A DNA stretch of 64,000 bases from Sandaracinaceae bacterium (GCA_020633075.1 JACKEI010000002.1:1240001-1304000); one strand, 5' to 3'. Counted from the first letter of the stretch, positions 26,678-36,706 are shown. Program-made: numbers and translations. Notes: generated by a model from the letters alone, not told the origin.

Positions 26678-27829
26678 ATGACCCGCAACTCGTCCCTCCG
26701 GCGGGCGCTCACGGCGCTCGGTCTGCTGCTTTCGCTCGGTGGCGTGTCTCTGCTGGGCCCCGCTGCCTACGGTCAGGCCCCCGGTGCGCGTCGCCGTCCC
26801 CCGGCCGAGGCGCGGCCCACGCCCGCTCGGCCCACGGCGGCCGCCGCGCAGACGCCCGCTGCCGACGCTCCAGCGGCTGCGCCGCTAGACCCCGTGGCCG
26901 AGCAGGCCCGCCGTGCGCAGGTCTTCGCGCGCCTCGGTGAGGTCACGCTGACGCTCGGCGAGGTCGAGGACGACATCCACCGTCGCTCGCCTTTCGCCCG
27001 GCGGCAGTTCGAGGACCGTGAGCGTCTCGTGGCCCACGCGCGCGAGCTCTTCCGCGCCAAGCTGCTGGCCCATGCAGCCGAGGAGCGCGGCTACGGCGAC
27101 CGCCCGGCCGTGCGCACCCTCGTGGACCGGCACCTGGTCGCCGCCGTGGTGCGTCGCCAGGTGGACGAGCAGCACGGGCCCGGCCAGGTCACCAGCGAAG
27201 ACGCGCGCGCGTACTTCGACACGCACCAAGAGCTCTTCGTGCGGGCCGAGCAGCGCCGCGTGTCCCACATCCTCGTGGAGTCCCGCGAGCGCGCGGCGGC
27301 CCTCCTCGAGCAGGTGCGCGCGGGGGACCTGCGCGTCTTCCGGCGCCTGGCGCAGTCCGACAGCCTGGACACCGAGACCAACCAGCGCGGCGGGGACCTC
27401 GGCTACTTCGCCGCCGACGGGCGCGCGGCGGGCGGCACGGACGTCGCGGTCAACCCGCACATCGCGAGCCTGGCGTTCACGCTCACCCGTGAAGAGCCCA
27501 TCGCGCGTGAGCCCCTGGAGCTCACCACCAGCGCAGGCCTGCGCTACAGCGTGGTGCGGCTGACCGGGGTGCGTGAGGGCGCCCACCCCAGCTTCGAGGA
27601 GGTGGAGTCCACTGTCCGTCGGCGCCTCGCCGTGGAGCAGCGCGACGGCGCCTACCGCGCCTACATCGCCCAGCTGCGTGAGCAGCATCACGTGGTCATG
27701 CAGCCCCTCGAGGTGCTGCGCGACATCACGCTGCCGCCCCCGCCCATGCCCAGCCACAACCACCGCGGCGCCGAGCCGGAGTCGGAAGAGCAGATCCGGG
27801 CCGAAGGCGCCACGCACGCGGCGCCCTGA
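26678..27829 (+). CDS. SurA/PpiC-type parvulin peptidylprolyl isomerase
   Basis: A 383-residue exported chaperone/isomerase. Residues 1-33 are a signal peptide ending AAYGQA, then a Pro/Ala linker, a helical chaperone part (about 80-185) and a parvulin domain (about 190-300): RRVSHILVESRERAAALLEQ, FRRLAQSDSLDTETNQRGGD and LGYFAADG. The C-terminus is rich in Pro and His. It sits 7 nt after a probable outer-membrane barrel gene, consistent with periplasmic folding of outer-membrane proteins. Confidence 0.85.
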   Translation: MTRNSSLRRALTALGLLLSLGGVSLLGPAAYGQAPGARRRPPAEARPTPARPTAAAAQTPAADAPAAAPLDPVAEQARRAQVFARLGEVTLTLGEVEDDIHRRSPFARRQFEDRERLVAHARELFRAKLLAHAAEERGYGDRPAVRTLVDRHLVAAVVRRQVDEQHGPGQVTSEDARAYFDTHQELFVRAEQRRVSHILVESRERAAALLEQVRAGDLRVFRRLAQSDSLDTETNQRGGDLGYFAADGRAAGGTDVAVNPHIASLAFTLTREEPIAREPLELTTSAGLRYSVVRLTGVREGAHPSFEEVESTVRRRLAVEQRDGAYRAYIAQLREQHHVVMQPLEVLRDITLPPPPMPSHNHRGAEPESEEQIRAEGATHAAP

Positions 27830-27913
27830 CGGGCTGTCGCAAGAGGGGACCGAAGAACGGCGCTCCGCTGCTCCGCACACCCGGGTGGGCGGCGCGCAGC
27901 GGGCGCCGCGCCC

Positions 27914-30900
27914 CTACCAACCGAACGAACCGCCCGGGCCCGAGGCGCTGCAGTACCACTGCAGGTACTCGTCGTCCCAGGCCCACGCGCCGCGTGGCGA
28001 ACCGTCCGGCATGATGCCGTCGTCCAACAGCTGCAGCACGCAACCCGCACGTCGGTTTCCGTAGTAGAACCGGTCCGCGTTGCTGCCCCAGTTCACGCAG
28101 TACGAGTCGAACTCCGGGCTGTAGGACGACGACTCAGACCACGCTTCGGTGAACGCAAACCCGTGGCAGTCCGTACAGGGGGAGAAGCTGGCAACATTGG
28201 TGTAGTTGTAGGACGAGCTGTTGGCCGTCATGGATCCGCCGAAGCGGTTGGTCCGGTAGCCGCACGTACCGGATCCGTCGCACTGCGACTGCCAGCACAC
28301 GTTGTTGCGGCCGCTCGCCGGGCTCCCGCAGGCCACCCCCGGCGACGTGTTCGAACAGAAGTTGAAGGCCTCGTTGCAGCTCTGGCACTGAGAGTCGCAG
28401 GGGTTGGTGACGCCGTTGCAGTTGCCGCTCGTGCACGTGTCAGTCTGTGTGCAGAAGAGCCCGTCGTTGCACGCGGTGCCGTTTGCCTTGCTGCTGCACG
28501 TGTCGGAGCCTTCGTTGCAGTTCTGACACTGGTTGCACGGGGTGCCGGAGCCGTTGCAGGTGCCCGCACCGTTGCACGTGTCGGTCTGCGTGCAGAAGAG
28601 CCCGTCGTTGCAGCTCGTGCCGTTTGCCAAGTTGCTCAGGCCGCAGGTGTTGCCCGTGCACGTGCGGCTCTGACACTGGTTCCCGTTGGGGCACTGCGTG
28701 GCCGTGGTGCAGTCCACGCAGGTGCCCGAGCCGTTGCAGAAGTCACCGCTGCCGCATGGCGTGTTGATGGCGCTGTTGGGGTTGGTGGGCGTGCCGTTCG
28801 TGCACACGTCGTTCGTGCACGGGTTGCCATCCACGGGCAGGTCGCTGTCCAAGATGGCGTTGTTCGTGCCGCCGATGCCATTGCAGCGCAGCTCACGGCA
28901 GTTGCCCGCCACCTGGCTCCCGCCCGGAAGCGGGGTGTTGTTGGGCGTGTTGGACACGCCACACATGTTGCTGTTGCAGGTGAAGGTCTGACAGAAGGTG
29001 CTGGTGCCGCACTGCGACGCCATGTTGCAGTCCACGCACGCGCCCGACCCGTTGCAGAAGTCACCCGACCCGCAGGCGGTGTTGATCGCCACGTTGGTGA
29101 ACGTGGGTGTGCCCGCCGAGCACGTGTCGGTGGTGCACTGGTTGTTGTCGTTCGGCAGGTCGCTGTTGAGGACCGCGTTGGTGGTGCCCCCCGCGCCGTT
29201 GCAGCGCAGCTCGCGGCAGTCGCCCGCAGTCTGGCTGCCACCGGGCAGCGGGGTGTTGTTGGCCGTGTTGGACACGCCGCAGGTGTTGCTGTTGCAGGTG
29301 AAGGTCTGACAGAAGGTGCTGGTGCCGCACTGCGCGGCGCTGTTGCAGTCCACACACGTGCCAGACCCGTTGCAGAAGTCCCCGCTTCCGCACGGGGTAT
29401 TGAGCGGCAGGATTGGGTTGCTGGGGACGCCCGCCGTGCAGACGTCGCTGGTGCACTGGTTGCCGTCTACGGGCAGGTCGCTGTTGAACGCGCGTGACAC
29501 GGTGGCCCCTGCGCCGTCGCACTCGAGCCGCTGGCAGTCACCCGCCACCTGGCCGGGCAGAGGCGTGCCGTTGGCCGTGTAACTCACCTGGCATGTGTTC
29601 ATGGCGCTGCAGGTGTACGTAACGCAGAAGTCACTCACCCCGCAGTCGCTGGCGGCGACGCAGCCCACGCAACCCCCGTTCAAGCACATCCCGTTCATCC
29701 CGCAGGCCGTACCGTTGGCCCGGTTGGTGAACGTCGGGGTGCCCGCCACGCACGTGTCGTTCGTGCAGGAGTTGGAGTCGTTGGGCAGGTCCGAGTTGAG
29801 CGCCGTGGACGTCACGCCCCCCGTGCCGTTGCACACCAGGGACTGACAGTCGCCCACGGTCTGCCCGGTGGGTAGCGTCGCGCCCATGGCCGCGAAGCTC
29901 TCGCTGCACGTCCCCGCGTTGCACGTGTACGTGTGGCAGAAGGTGCTCGTGCCGCAGTGGGCGTCCGTCAGGCACTCGCGGCAGCTGCCCGCCCCATTGC
30001 AGTAGTTGCCGCCCATCATGCACGCCGCGCCCATCGCGCTGGGCGGGTTGCTGGGCGTCCCCGCCGTGCAGATGTCGTCCGTGCACTGGTTGCCGTCCAC
30101 GAATACATCCGTGTTCAGCGCCACGGTGCGCGGCGAGCCGATGCCGTCACACTCCACCACCTTGCAGTCCCCGGTGGTTTGGCTGCCCGGTGGCAGGGCC
30201 GTAGCGGCGGGGGTGTTGACTGTGCCGCAGGTCTTGTTGGTACACGTGAAGCTCTGACAGAACGTGGCCGTCCCGCACTGGCTCGCGTTGTTGCAGTCCA
30301 CGCAGTTGCCGTTGCCGTCGCAGTAGTCCCCGGGGCGGCACACGAAGTCCACCGGCCGGTTGGGGTTGCTGGGCACGCCCGCCGTGCACAGGTCCTGCGT
30401 GCACGTGTTGCCATCGCTCGGCACGTCGGTGTTCAGAGCCACGGAGCGCACCGCGCCAAGCCCGTTGCACTCCAGCACCTGACAGTCTCCCGGCGACTGG
30501 CTGGCGGCGGGCAGGCTCACCCCCGCGCCCGTGTTGTTCTGCTGGCAGGTCCCCGCATTGCACGCGAACTGAGCGCAGAAGGTGTTGGTGCCGCACTGAC
30601 TCGCCGCGTTGCACTGCACGCAGCTTCCGGCTCCGTTGCAGTAGGTCCCGCCGTTCTGCGCGCAGCCCGTGTTCACCAGGCGGTTCGGGTTGCTCGGGAC
30701 ACCCAGCGAGCAGATGTCGTCCGTGCACTCGTTGTTGTCGTTGGGCAGGTCCAGGTCGTTCGCCACGCTGCGCGTGCCGCCCATCCCGTTGCACTGCTGC
30801 ACCTGACAGTCGCCCGCGGTCTGCGTGGGCAGCGGCGTGCCCACCGCCGTCGGCGCCGTGCCGCAGGTCCCGCCCGTGCACGTGAACGTTTGACAGAAGG

Positions 30901-33628
30901 TGTTGGTGCCGCACTGCGACGCCATGTTGCAGGCCACGCACTGGCCGCCCCCGTCGCAGTACGTCCCGCCGTTCACGTTGCACGCGGAGTTCACGCTGGT
31001 GGGCGGGTTGCTGGGCACGCCCGCCGTGCAGACGTCGTTGGTGCAGGGGTTGCCGTCCACCGGTACGTCCGCGTTGAGCGCCACGCTGCGCTCGTTGCCG
31101 GCGCCGTCGCACTCGATGACCTGACAGTCGTTGGCCGTCTGACTACCCGCAGGCAGGTCCACGCCCGCCGTGGTGTTGGTCTGCTGGCAGGTGTTGTTGA
31201 CGCACGCGAACTGGGCACAGAACGAGTCGAAGCCACAGTCCGACGCCGCCAGGCACTCCACGCAGCTGCCGTTGCCGTTGCAGAGGTCCGCGCCGCCGTT
31301 GCAGGGCACGCCCACGGACGTGGGGTTCTGCGTCGGGGTGCTGCCCATGCACGCGCTCACGGTGCACTCGTTCCCGTCGTCCGCCGGGACGTCCACCGGG
31401 TCCGGCGTGGTGGTGGTCCCGCCCGCGCCGTCGCACACCACCGAGCGGCAGTCGGCCGGCACCTGGCTGCCCGCAGGCAGCGTGGTGTTCGCGGCCGTGT
31501 TGTTCACCTGACAGGTGTTCGCCACGCAGCTGTAGGACCGACAGAACGAGTCCGTGCCGCAGTCCGCCGCCGTGTTGCACCCCACGCAGGAGCCATTGGC
31601 CGCGCACACGCCCATGGTTCCGCAGGCGACGTTGGGCGTGACGGTGTGCTGCGGAGCGCCCGCGTTGCAGCTGTCGGCGGTGCAGGTGTTCTGGTCGTCG
31701 GGGAGGTCCGTGTTGGCGCTGACGCTCATGGTCCCGCCATTGCCGTCGCAGCGCACCTGCTGGCAGTCCCCCGGCGTCTGCGTGGGCGTGGGAGTCCCGG
31801 CGGTGACGTCTTGGATGGTGCACGCGTGGTTCACGCACAGGTGCTGCCGGCACTCCGTGCTGGTCCCGCACTCGGCGTCGGCGTTGCACTCGACGCACAC
31901 GCCGCTCCCGTCGCACACGTCCCCGCTCCCGCAGCCGGTCCCGGTCTGCAGCGGCGTGGTCGTCGGCATCCCGGCGTTGCAGGCCGGCTGCGTGCACTCG
32001 TTGCTGTCATCCGGCGGCAAGTCCCCGTTGTCCGCCGAGGACTGCGTGCCCCCGGCACCGTCGCACTCGAGCCGCTGGCAGTCGCCCGTCTGCTGGTCTT
32101 CGCTGGGCAGCGGCGAGCCCGGCGCCAGCGGCTGCGTCACGCAGCTCCCGGCCAGGCACCTCACCGGCGCGCAGAAGGTGCTGCCCGTGCAGTCGGAGTC
32201 CGAGAAGCAGCTCTGGCAGAGGCCCGTGTCGTTGCACATCTGAGAGCCGTCACCGCACACGCCGCCCGTGTTCGTGGGTGGGTTGCTCGGGGTGCCGTTG
32301 GTGCACACGTCGTTGGTGCACGCGTTGCCGTCCACGGGCACGTCCATGTTGTCGGCGCGCGACTGGGCGCCACCCGCGCCGTCACACGTGAGGACCTGGC
32401 AGTCTCCGGGCGTCTGGCTGCCCGCCGGCACCGACGTTCCCATGGGGGCGACCACCACGGCGCACGCGTGCGCCGCGCACACGTAGCGAACGCAGGGCGT
32501 GTCCGTGCCGCAGTGCGACCCCGTGTTGCACCCCACGCAGGCGCCGCTGCCGTCGCAGTACGACCCGCCGGACGCGCAAGGCGTGTCGATGGCGGCCGGC
32601 GGAAACATCGGCGCGCCGTCCACGCAGGCCTGCGCCGTGCACTCGTCCCCGTCGTCCTGCGGGACGTCCGTGTCCTCGGCGATGGGGCTGAGGCCGCCTT
32701 GGCCATCGCAGATCAGCGTCTGGCAGTCCCCCGGGTTCTGCTCGCCCGCCGGCGCGACAGAACCGGCCGACGCGAACGCGCGGCCACACACACCCGCGTC
32801 GCAGGTGAACGCCGCGCAGAACGACGCGTCGCCGCACTCGCTCGGGTCTGCGCAGCCAACGCACTGGCCCGCGCCATCGCAGCTGAGTGAGCCGTCGCCA
32901 CAGCCGGTGCCCACGCTCAGAGGTGGGTTGCTCGGGACCCCTTGGTTGCACAGGTCCTCGGTGCAGTCGTTCAGGTCGTCCGGCAGGTCCGAGTCGCGCG
33001 CCACCGAGGTCACGCCGCCCGCGCCGTCGCACTGCAGCTCCTGGCAGTCGCGCGGCGTCTGCAGCGCAAGGGGCGTGCCCGCGTCCGTGAAGGTCTGGCT
33101 GCACACGTGGTCTTCGCAGACGCGCGTCTGGCACTCGTCGTCCTCGGGCAACCCGGTGCAGTCCGCCGGCGCGTTGCAGCCCACGCACGCGGGCGCGAGG
33201 TTGTCCCCGTTGCACACGCTGCCGCCGTCCTCGTTGCAAGCCGTCCCCAGCGGCACGGGCGTCACCACCGGCACGCCACCGTCGCAGCTCGCGGTCGCGC
33301 ACGCGTTCGTGGCGGGCAGGTCGCTGTCGTCCACGTCGTTGCTGGCCACGCCGGCCACGCACATCACCTGCCGGCAGTCGCCGGGGCTCTGCTCGGACGC
33401 GGGGGCCGGGCCATCGCTGAGCGGTGTGGTGACACACACCGAGTCCACGCAGTCCACCGTGGCGCACGCCGACGCGGCGCAGTCCGCCACGACGGTGCAG
33501 CGCCCTGCCGTGGCGTCCGTGGTGCCGAGGTCGTCGCCGGGCATGGAGCCCCCGCCGCCACAGCCCGCAGCCCCGAGTGCCATCCCCAACAAGAACCCAC
33601 CTACAGCAATCCAAGAGTGGCGCGGCAT
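27914..33628 (-). CDS. Giant Cys-rich repeat lipoprotein (1904 residues)
   Basis: A very large secreted protein. The start at ATG 33628 gives MPRHSWIAVGGFLLGMALGA followed by AGCGGGG, a signal peptide with lipobox GAAGC; an earlier start would add a non-conserved N-terminus. Most of the protein is about 15 repeats of about 106 residues, each with a GDCQ-LxC-DGxGG opening, a D-P-D-N-CT-D-C segment and CxGxGxCVxC-CG-FC-C cysteines, with a gap of about 18-20 residues to the next unit. The last part (about 280 residues) changes to NDGLFCTQTDTC units, then CTDCHGFAFTEAWSES and an aromatic, cysteine-containing end. It should be anchored at the cell surface with many disulfides. No enzyme domain is visible. 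Confidence 0.85.
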   Translation of the reverse strand: MPRHSWIAVGGFLLGMALGAAGCGGGGSMPGDDLGTTDATAGRCTVVADCAASACATVDCVDSVCVTTPLSDGPAPASEQSPGDCRQVMCVAGVASNDVDDSDLPATNACATASCDGGVPVVTPVPLGTACNEDGGSVCNGDNLAPACVGCNAPADCTGLPEDDECQTRVCEDHVCSQTFTDAGTPLALQTPRDCQELQCDGAGGVTSVARDSDLPDDLNDCTEDLCNQGVPSNPPLSVGTGCGDGSLSCDGAGQCVGCADPSECGDASFCAAFTCDAGVCGRAFASAGSVAPAGEQNPGDCQTLICDGQGGLSPIAEDTDVPQDDGDECTAQACVDGAPMFPPAAIDTPCASGGSYCDGSGACVGCNTGSHCGTDTPCVRYVCAAHACAVVVAPMGTSVPAGSQTPGDCQVLTCDGAGGAQSRADNMDVPVDGNACTNDVCTNGTPSNPPTNTGGVCGDGSQMCNDTGLCQSCFSDSDCTGSTFCAPVRCLAGSCVTQPLAPGSPLPSEDQQTGDCQRLECDGAGGTQSSADNGDLPPDDSNECTQPACNAGMPTTTPLQTGTGCGSGDVCDGSGVCVECNADAECGTSTECRQHLCVNHACTIQDVTAGTPTPTQTPGDCQQVRCDGNGGTMSVSANTDLPDDQNTCTADSCNAGAPQHTVTPNVACGTMGVCAANGSCVGCNTAADCGTDSFCRSYSCVANTCQVNNTAANTTLPAGSQVPADCRSVVCDGAGGTTTTPDPVDVPADDGNECTVSACMGSTPTQNPTSVGVPCNGGADLCNGNGSCVECLAASDCGFDSFCAQFACVNNTCQQTNTTAGVDLPAGSQTANDCQVIECDGAGNERSVALNADVPVDGNPCTNDVCTAGVPSNPPTSVNSACNVNGGTYCDGGGQCVACNMASQCGTNTFCQTFTCTGGTCGTAPTAVGTPLPTQTAGDCQVQQCNGMGGTRSVANDLDLPNDNNECTDDICSLGVPSNPNRLVNTGCAQNGGTYCNGAGSCVQCNAASQCGTNTFCAQFACNAGTCQQNNTGAGVSLPAASQSPGDCQVLECNGLGAVRSVALNTDVPSDGNTCTQDLCTAGVPSNPNRPVDFVCRPGDYCDGNGNCVDCNNASQCGTATFCQSFTCTNKTCGTVNTPAATALPPGSQTTGDCKVVECDGIGSPRTVALNTDVFVDGNQCTDDICTAGTPSNPPSAMGAACMMGGNYCNGAGSCRECLTDAHCGTSTFCHTYTCNAGTCSESFAAMGATLPTGQTVGDCQSLVCNGTGGVTSTALNSDLPNDSNSCTNDTCVAGTPTFTNRANGTACGMNGMCLNGGCVGCVAASDCGVSDFCVTYTCSAMNTCQVSYTANGTPLPGQVAGDCQRLECDGAGATVSRAFNSDLPVDGNQCTSDVCTAGVPSNPILPLNTPCGSGDFCNGSGTCVDCNSAAQCGTSTFCQTFTCNSNTCGVSNTANNTPLPGGSQTAGDCRELRCNGAGGTTNAVLNSDLPNDNNQCTTDTCSAGTPTFTNVAINTACGSGDFCNGSGACVDCNMASQCGTSTFCQTFTCNSNMCGVSNTPNNTPLPGGSQVAGNCRELRCNGIGGTNNAILDSDLPVDGNPCTNDVCTNGTPTNPNSAINTPCGSGDFCNGSGTCVDCTTATQCPNGNQCQSRTCTGNTCGLSNLANGTSCNDGLFCTQTDTCNGAGTCNGSGTPCNQCQNCNEGSDTCSSKANGTACNDGLFCTQTDTCTSGNCNGVTNPCDSQCQSCNEAFNFCSNTSPGVACGSPASGRNNVCWQSQCDGSGTCGYRTNRFGGSMTANSSSYNYTNVASFSPCTDCHGFAFTEAWSESSSYSPEFDSYCVNWGSNADRFYYGNRRAGCVLQLLDDGIMPDGSPRGAWAWDDEYLQWYCSASGPGGSFGW
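28650..33382 (-). repeat. About 15 tandem protein repeats of about 106 residues (318 bp)
   Basis: The unit boundary is marked by GDC (GNC in the last, NDC or ADC or RDC in some), for example GDCQELQC-type starts. Copies differ by about a quarter to a half, but the most C-terminal two, near 28.9 and 29.2 kb, are nearly identical (SGDFCNGSGTCVDC and STFCQTFTCNSNTCGVSNT), which suggests recent duplication. Edges are approximate. Confidence 0.8.
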
Positions 33629-33819
33629 CGCAATCAACCTCTTCGCCGAGAAGCTCGTGGGCCCCGCGAATCCACGGTCGCGGCGCGCACATTCGGCTAC
33701 ACGCTCAGGCTGCACGAATTAGTGGACGGGAACAATAGCGGCCACGAGAGATAGTCGCTGCGGCGGGCGGCGTCGCGGGGATGGCCGGCACCCAGGCGCT
33801 TGGCCCGCCCCCAGGCCGG

Positions 33820-34509
33820 CTAACGCTCGCGCTCGCGCTCGCGGGCTCGACTGCGGGCTTCCTGCTCGTGGGTGTCTTCCGTGCGGGCGTCCACACGGAC
33901 ACGCGCGCCTGCGCCCCCTGCACCCTCCGCCACGCGCACCCGCTGCGCCGGTGGGCGGCCCGCCGTGCCCACGGACACCTGGTCGATGCGCTCCGCGATC
34001 TTGCGCGCCGCCGCCTCGATCAGCGCGGCCGCCCCGGCCTCCACGGCCTTGGGCAGCTCGCGCTCGCGCTTCTGCCAGTTGCGCTTGCGCCACTCCTTGG
34101 CCAGCCGCTTGCGAGCCAGCTTCTCCACGTCCTCGGTGTGCGCGAAGAACGCGCGCCGGCCCCGGAAGGTGAGGGCCATGCCCCAGGCGGCCGCCACGTA
34201 GGGCACCCACCAGCCCGGCCCCTGCACGTAGTCGATGACCCCCAGGAAGCCCGTCACGATGGTGGCGTTGCCCAGCGCCCAGTAGAAGCCGCGCTGCCTC
34301 TCCGCGACGATGCGCGCCATGGCCTGCTGCACCTCGCGCTCGCGCTCGATGAGCTCGATGGCCCCGTCCAGGTCCGTGAGCGGGATGCCCACCTCGGCGG
34401 CCACCTCGCTCAGCTCGTCGCGCGACAGCCCCTCCACCGTGTCCGCGCGCTCGAGCGCGACCTTCAGGATGGCTTCGACTTCTTCGCGGTCATACGTGCG
34501 CTGGCTCAC
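33820..34509 (-). CDS. 2TM-domain membrane protein
   Basis: A 229-residue protein. A helical N-terminal region (YDREEVEAILKVALERADTV to about residue 60, resembling the short bacterial 2TM-domain leader) is followed by two membrane helices (about residues 76-92 and 98-118: ALGNATIVTGFLGVIDYVQG, WWVPYVAAAWGMALTF) and a basic coiled C-terminus. It ends in an Arg/Glu/Ala-rich low-complexity tail. GTG at 34509 is the likely start; there is no strong RBS. It is divergent from the TPR gene at 34591. Function unknown. Confidence 0.7.
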   Translation of the reverse strand: MSQRTYDREEVEAILKVALERADTVEGLSRDELSEVAAEVGIPLTDLDGAIELIEREREVQQAMARIVAERQRGFYWALGNATIVTGFLGVIDYVQGPGWWVPYVAAAWGMALTFRGRRAFFAHTEDVEKLARKRLAKEWRKRNWQKRERELPKAVEAGAAALIEAAARKIAERIDQVSVGTAGRPPAQRVRVAEGAGGAGARVRVDARTEDTHEQEARSRARERERER

Positions 34510-34590
34510 CGCAAGAGTATTGGGGGAACGGGCGTGCGCGTCGAGAGCGGTTGCGGTACGGCGCGCTCGCACGCTAGAAGGGGCGGGACC

Positions 34591-35250
34591 ATGGGCTACT
34601 GGACGTACTACCTGCTGATGATGGCCCTCTGGTACCTGGTGGATCAGCCGCTGCTGCTGGTGGGCATCGTGGTGATCTTCCTGCTGCGCGACCGCATCCC
34701 GGACCCGGTGGTGCTCATGCGCACGGCCGGGCGCATCCGCACGCTGCGCACGCAGATCGCCGCCAACCCCGCCAACGTCACCGCGCGGCGGGACCTGGCG
34801 CGCGTGTACCTGGAGCGCTCGCGCCCCAAGCGCGCGCTGGTGTTGCTGGAGGAGGCGCGCAAGCGGCACCCGGACGACCCGGAGCTGCTGTTCCTCACGG
34901 GGCTCGCGCAGGCCCGCACCCGCGCCTACGAGCCGGCGCTGCAGTCGCTCATCGACGCGGTGGGCATCGACCCGCGCACCGGCTTCGGCGAGCCCTACCG
35001 CGCGGCCGGCGACGTGCTCATGAAGCTGGAGCGCTACGCCGACGCGGAGGACGCCTTCGAGCACTACGTGGAGACCAACAGCTCCGCCATCGACGGCTGG
35101 TACAAGCTGGCGCGCGCGCGCAGCAAGCAGGGCAAGGAAGACACGGCCAAGCAGGCGCTGACCGAGCTGCGCGACACCTGGCGCACGCTGCCCAGCTACC
35201 TGCGCCGCAAGCAGTGGACCTGGCGCCTGCGCAGTCTGTTCGTGGGGTAG
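34591..35250 (+). CDS. Membrane-anchored TPR protein
   Basis: A 219-residue protein with one N-terminal membrane helix (residues 7-32, LLMMALWYLVDQPLLLVGI) and then TPR-like helix pairs: QIAANPANVTARRDLARVYL, RAYEPALQSLIDAVGIDP, YRAAGDVLMKLERYADAEDA and IDGWYKLARARSKQGKED. TPR units mediate protein interactions. The ATG at 34591 follows a GGGGCGGG stretch. The next gene starts 4 nt after the stop, so it is probably co-transcribed with the acyltransferase. Confidence 0.85.
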   Translation: MGYWTYYLLMMALWYLVDQPLLLVGIVVIFLLRDRIPDPVVLMRTAGRIRTLRTQIAANPANVTARRDLARVYLERSRPKRALVLLEEARKRHPDDPELLFLTGLAQARTRAYEPALQSLIDAVGIDPRTGFGEPYRAAGDVLMKLERYADAEDAFEHYVETNSSAIDGWYKLARARSKQGKEDTAKQALTELRDTWRTLPSYLRRKQWTWRLRSLFVG

Positions 35251-35254
35251 GGCG

Positions 35255-36706
35255 GTGGCGGCCGTCTACAGCGTCGCGCGCCGCTTCTTCCGCCGGGCGG
35301 CGGACCTGTACTTCGTGGACGTGCAGGTGGAGGGGGCCGAGCACGTGCCCCTCGAGGGGCCGGTGGTGTTCGCCGCGAACCACCCCAACTCGCTCATGGA
35401 CACGGTGCTGCTGGGGTCGCGCGTGGAGCGGAACGTGCACTACCTGGCGCGCAGCGGCCTGTTCGCGCACCCCTTCGCCGCGGCGGCCTTTCGCGCCGCG
35501 GGGGTGATCCCCGTGCAGCGCGCGCAGGACCAGCCCACGGGCGCGGCGGCCAGCGTGGACAACGACGCGGCGTTCACGGCGGCGTTCGAGGCCCTCGAGG
35601 CGGGCAGGGCGGTGGGCATCTTCCCGGAGGGGCAGAACGCGCCCACGCGGCACGTGCGCGCCATCAAGACGGGGGCTGCGCGCATCGCGCTCGGGGCGGA
35701 GGCGCGGCGCGACTTCACGCTGGGGGTGCGCGTGGTGCCGGTGGGCCTCAACTACGTGGAGCGTGAGCGCTTTCACACGGCGGCCCTGGTGCGCTTTGGG
35801 GAGCCCATCGTCGTCGCGGACTACCAGGCCCAACACCGCACCGACCCGCGCGCCGCGGTGCGTGCGCTCACGGACGAGCTGCAGCAGCGCATGCGCGCGG
35901 TGGCCGTGCACGTGGAGCGCGAGGAGCAGATCGACCTGGCCGAGGACCTGTACGCCCTCTACGGCCCACAGCTGCGCGAAGACGTGCTGGGCAGCATGCC
36001 CGACCTGCGCCTGCCCCAAGAGAAGCTGCTGGACGAGGCCACCGCGCGCGCCTCACGGGCGGAGCAGCTGAGCGACCGCTTCTTGGCGGAGCAGCTCATC
36101 GCCGACGCGTTCAGCTGGTTCGAGCGCGCCGAGCCCACGCGCGCCACGGCGCTGGCCAAGCGCGTGCACGACCACAAGCGGCACCTGGACCAGCTGCGTC
36201 TGCGTGGCGACTTCACGGCGCGCCCCGGGAAGGCGCTCTCCACCCGCGCCGAGGCCGCCAAGCTGGCGCTCTACGCGGTGCTGCTGGGGCCGGTCGCGGC
36301 CTACGGGCTCGCGCACAACTTCGTGCCGTATCGGCTCACGCGCATGGCGGCGCGGCGCGCACCGGACGAGCCCATCCAGGCCATCAGCGCGCTGGCCGCA
36401 GGGGTGTTCGCCTTTGGTGGGATGTACGCCCTCTTCGGCTGGCTGGCCTGGCACGGCAGCGCGTCGCTGCTGGGCGCGCTGCTCTACGTGACCACGCTGC
36501 CCTTCGCGGGCTTCTGGTTCTTCCGGTACCGGCGCCGCCTGGGCATGTACGCGCAGCGCATCGCCGCGCGCACGCTGTTTCTGCGGCGCCCGCAGCTGTA
36601 CCGGGGCTTGGTGCTGGAGCGCGAGCAGCTGCTGGTGGAGCTGGACGCCGTGCGTGTTGCGTACCAGCGTGTCGTTGTGGGGGGCGGGGGAGAACGCGGA
36701 GTCTGA
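35255..36706 (+). CDS. PlsC-type glycerolipid acyltransferase, Gpt2-like
   Basis: A 483-residue enzyme of the lysophosphatidate/glycerol-3-phosphate acyltransferase superfamily. The acyltransferase domain (about residues 25-210) has FAANHPNSLMDTVLLGS as its catalytic His-Asp box with five residues between His and Asp, as in yeast Gpt2-like proteins, then FPEGQNAPTRHVRAIKTGAA and VVPVGLNYVE. A helical region follows, then three probable membrane segments near the C-terminus (about residues 333-350, 373-398 and 405-422). It should acylate glycerol phosphates at the membrane. GTG start at 35255, 4 nt after the TPR gene. Confidence 0.85.
   Translation: MAAVYSVARRFFRRAADLYFVDVQVEGAEHVPLEGPVVFAANHPNSLMDTVLLGSRVERNVHYLARSGLFAHPFAAAAFRAAGVIPVQRAQDQPTGAAASVDNDAAFTAAFEALEAGRAVGIFPEGQNAPTRHVRAIKTGAARIALGAEARRDFTLGVRVVPVGLNYVERERFHTAALVRFGEPIVVADYQAQHRTDPRAAVRALTDELQQRMRAVAVHVEREEQIDLAEDLYALYGPQLREDVLGSMPDLRLPQEKLLDEATARASRAEQLSDRFLAEQLIADAFSWFERAEPTRATALAKRVHDHKRHLDQLRLRGDFTARPGKALSTRAEAAKLALYAVLLGPVAAYGLAHNFVPYRLTRMAARRAPDEPIQAISALAAGVFAFGGMYALFGWLAWHGSASLLGALLYVTTLPFAGFWFFRYRRRLGMYAQRIAARTLFLRRPQLYRGLVLEREQLLVELDAVRVAYQRVVVGGGGERGV

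Noticed and set aside
29933..32890. A 985-codon plus-strand open frame inside the Cys-rich repeat gene.
   Set aside because: It has an Arg/Ala/Val-rich, motif-free translation caused by the repeat DNA read backwards; the minus frame has a signal peptide, regular cysteines and clear repeats.
28650..33382. Direct-repeat DNA that could look like a CRISPR array.
   Set aside because: The period is about 318 bp, repeats are diverged and coding in frame, and there are no short repeats with unique spacers and no cas genes.
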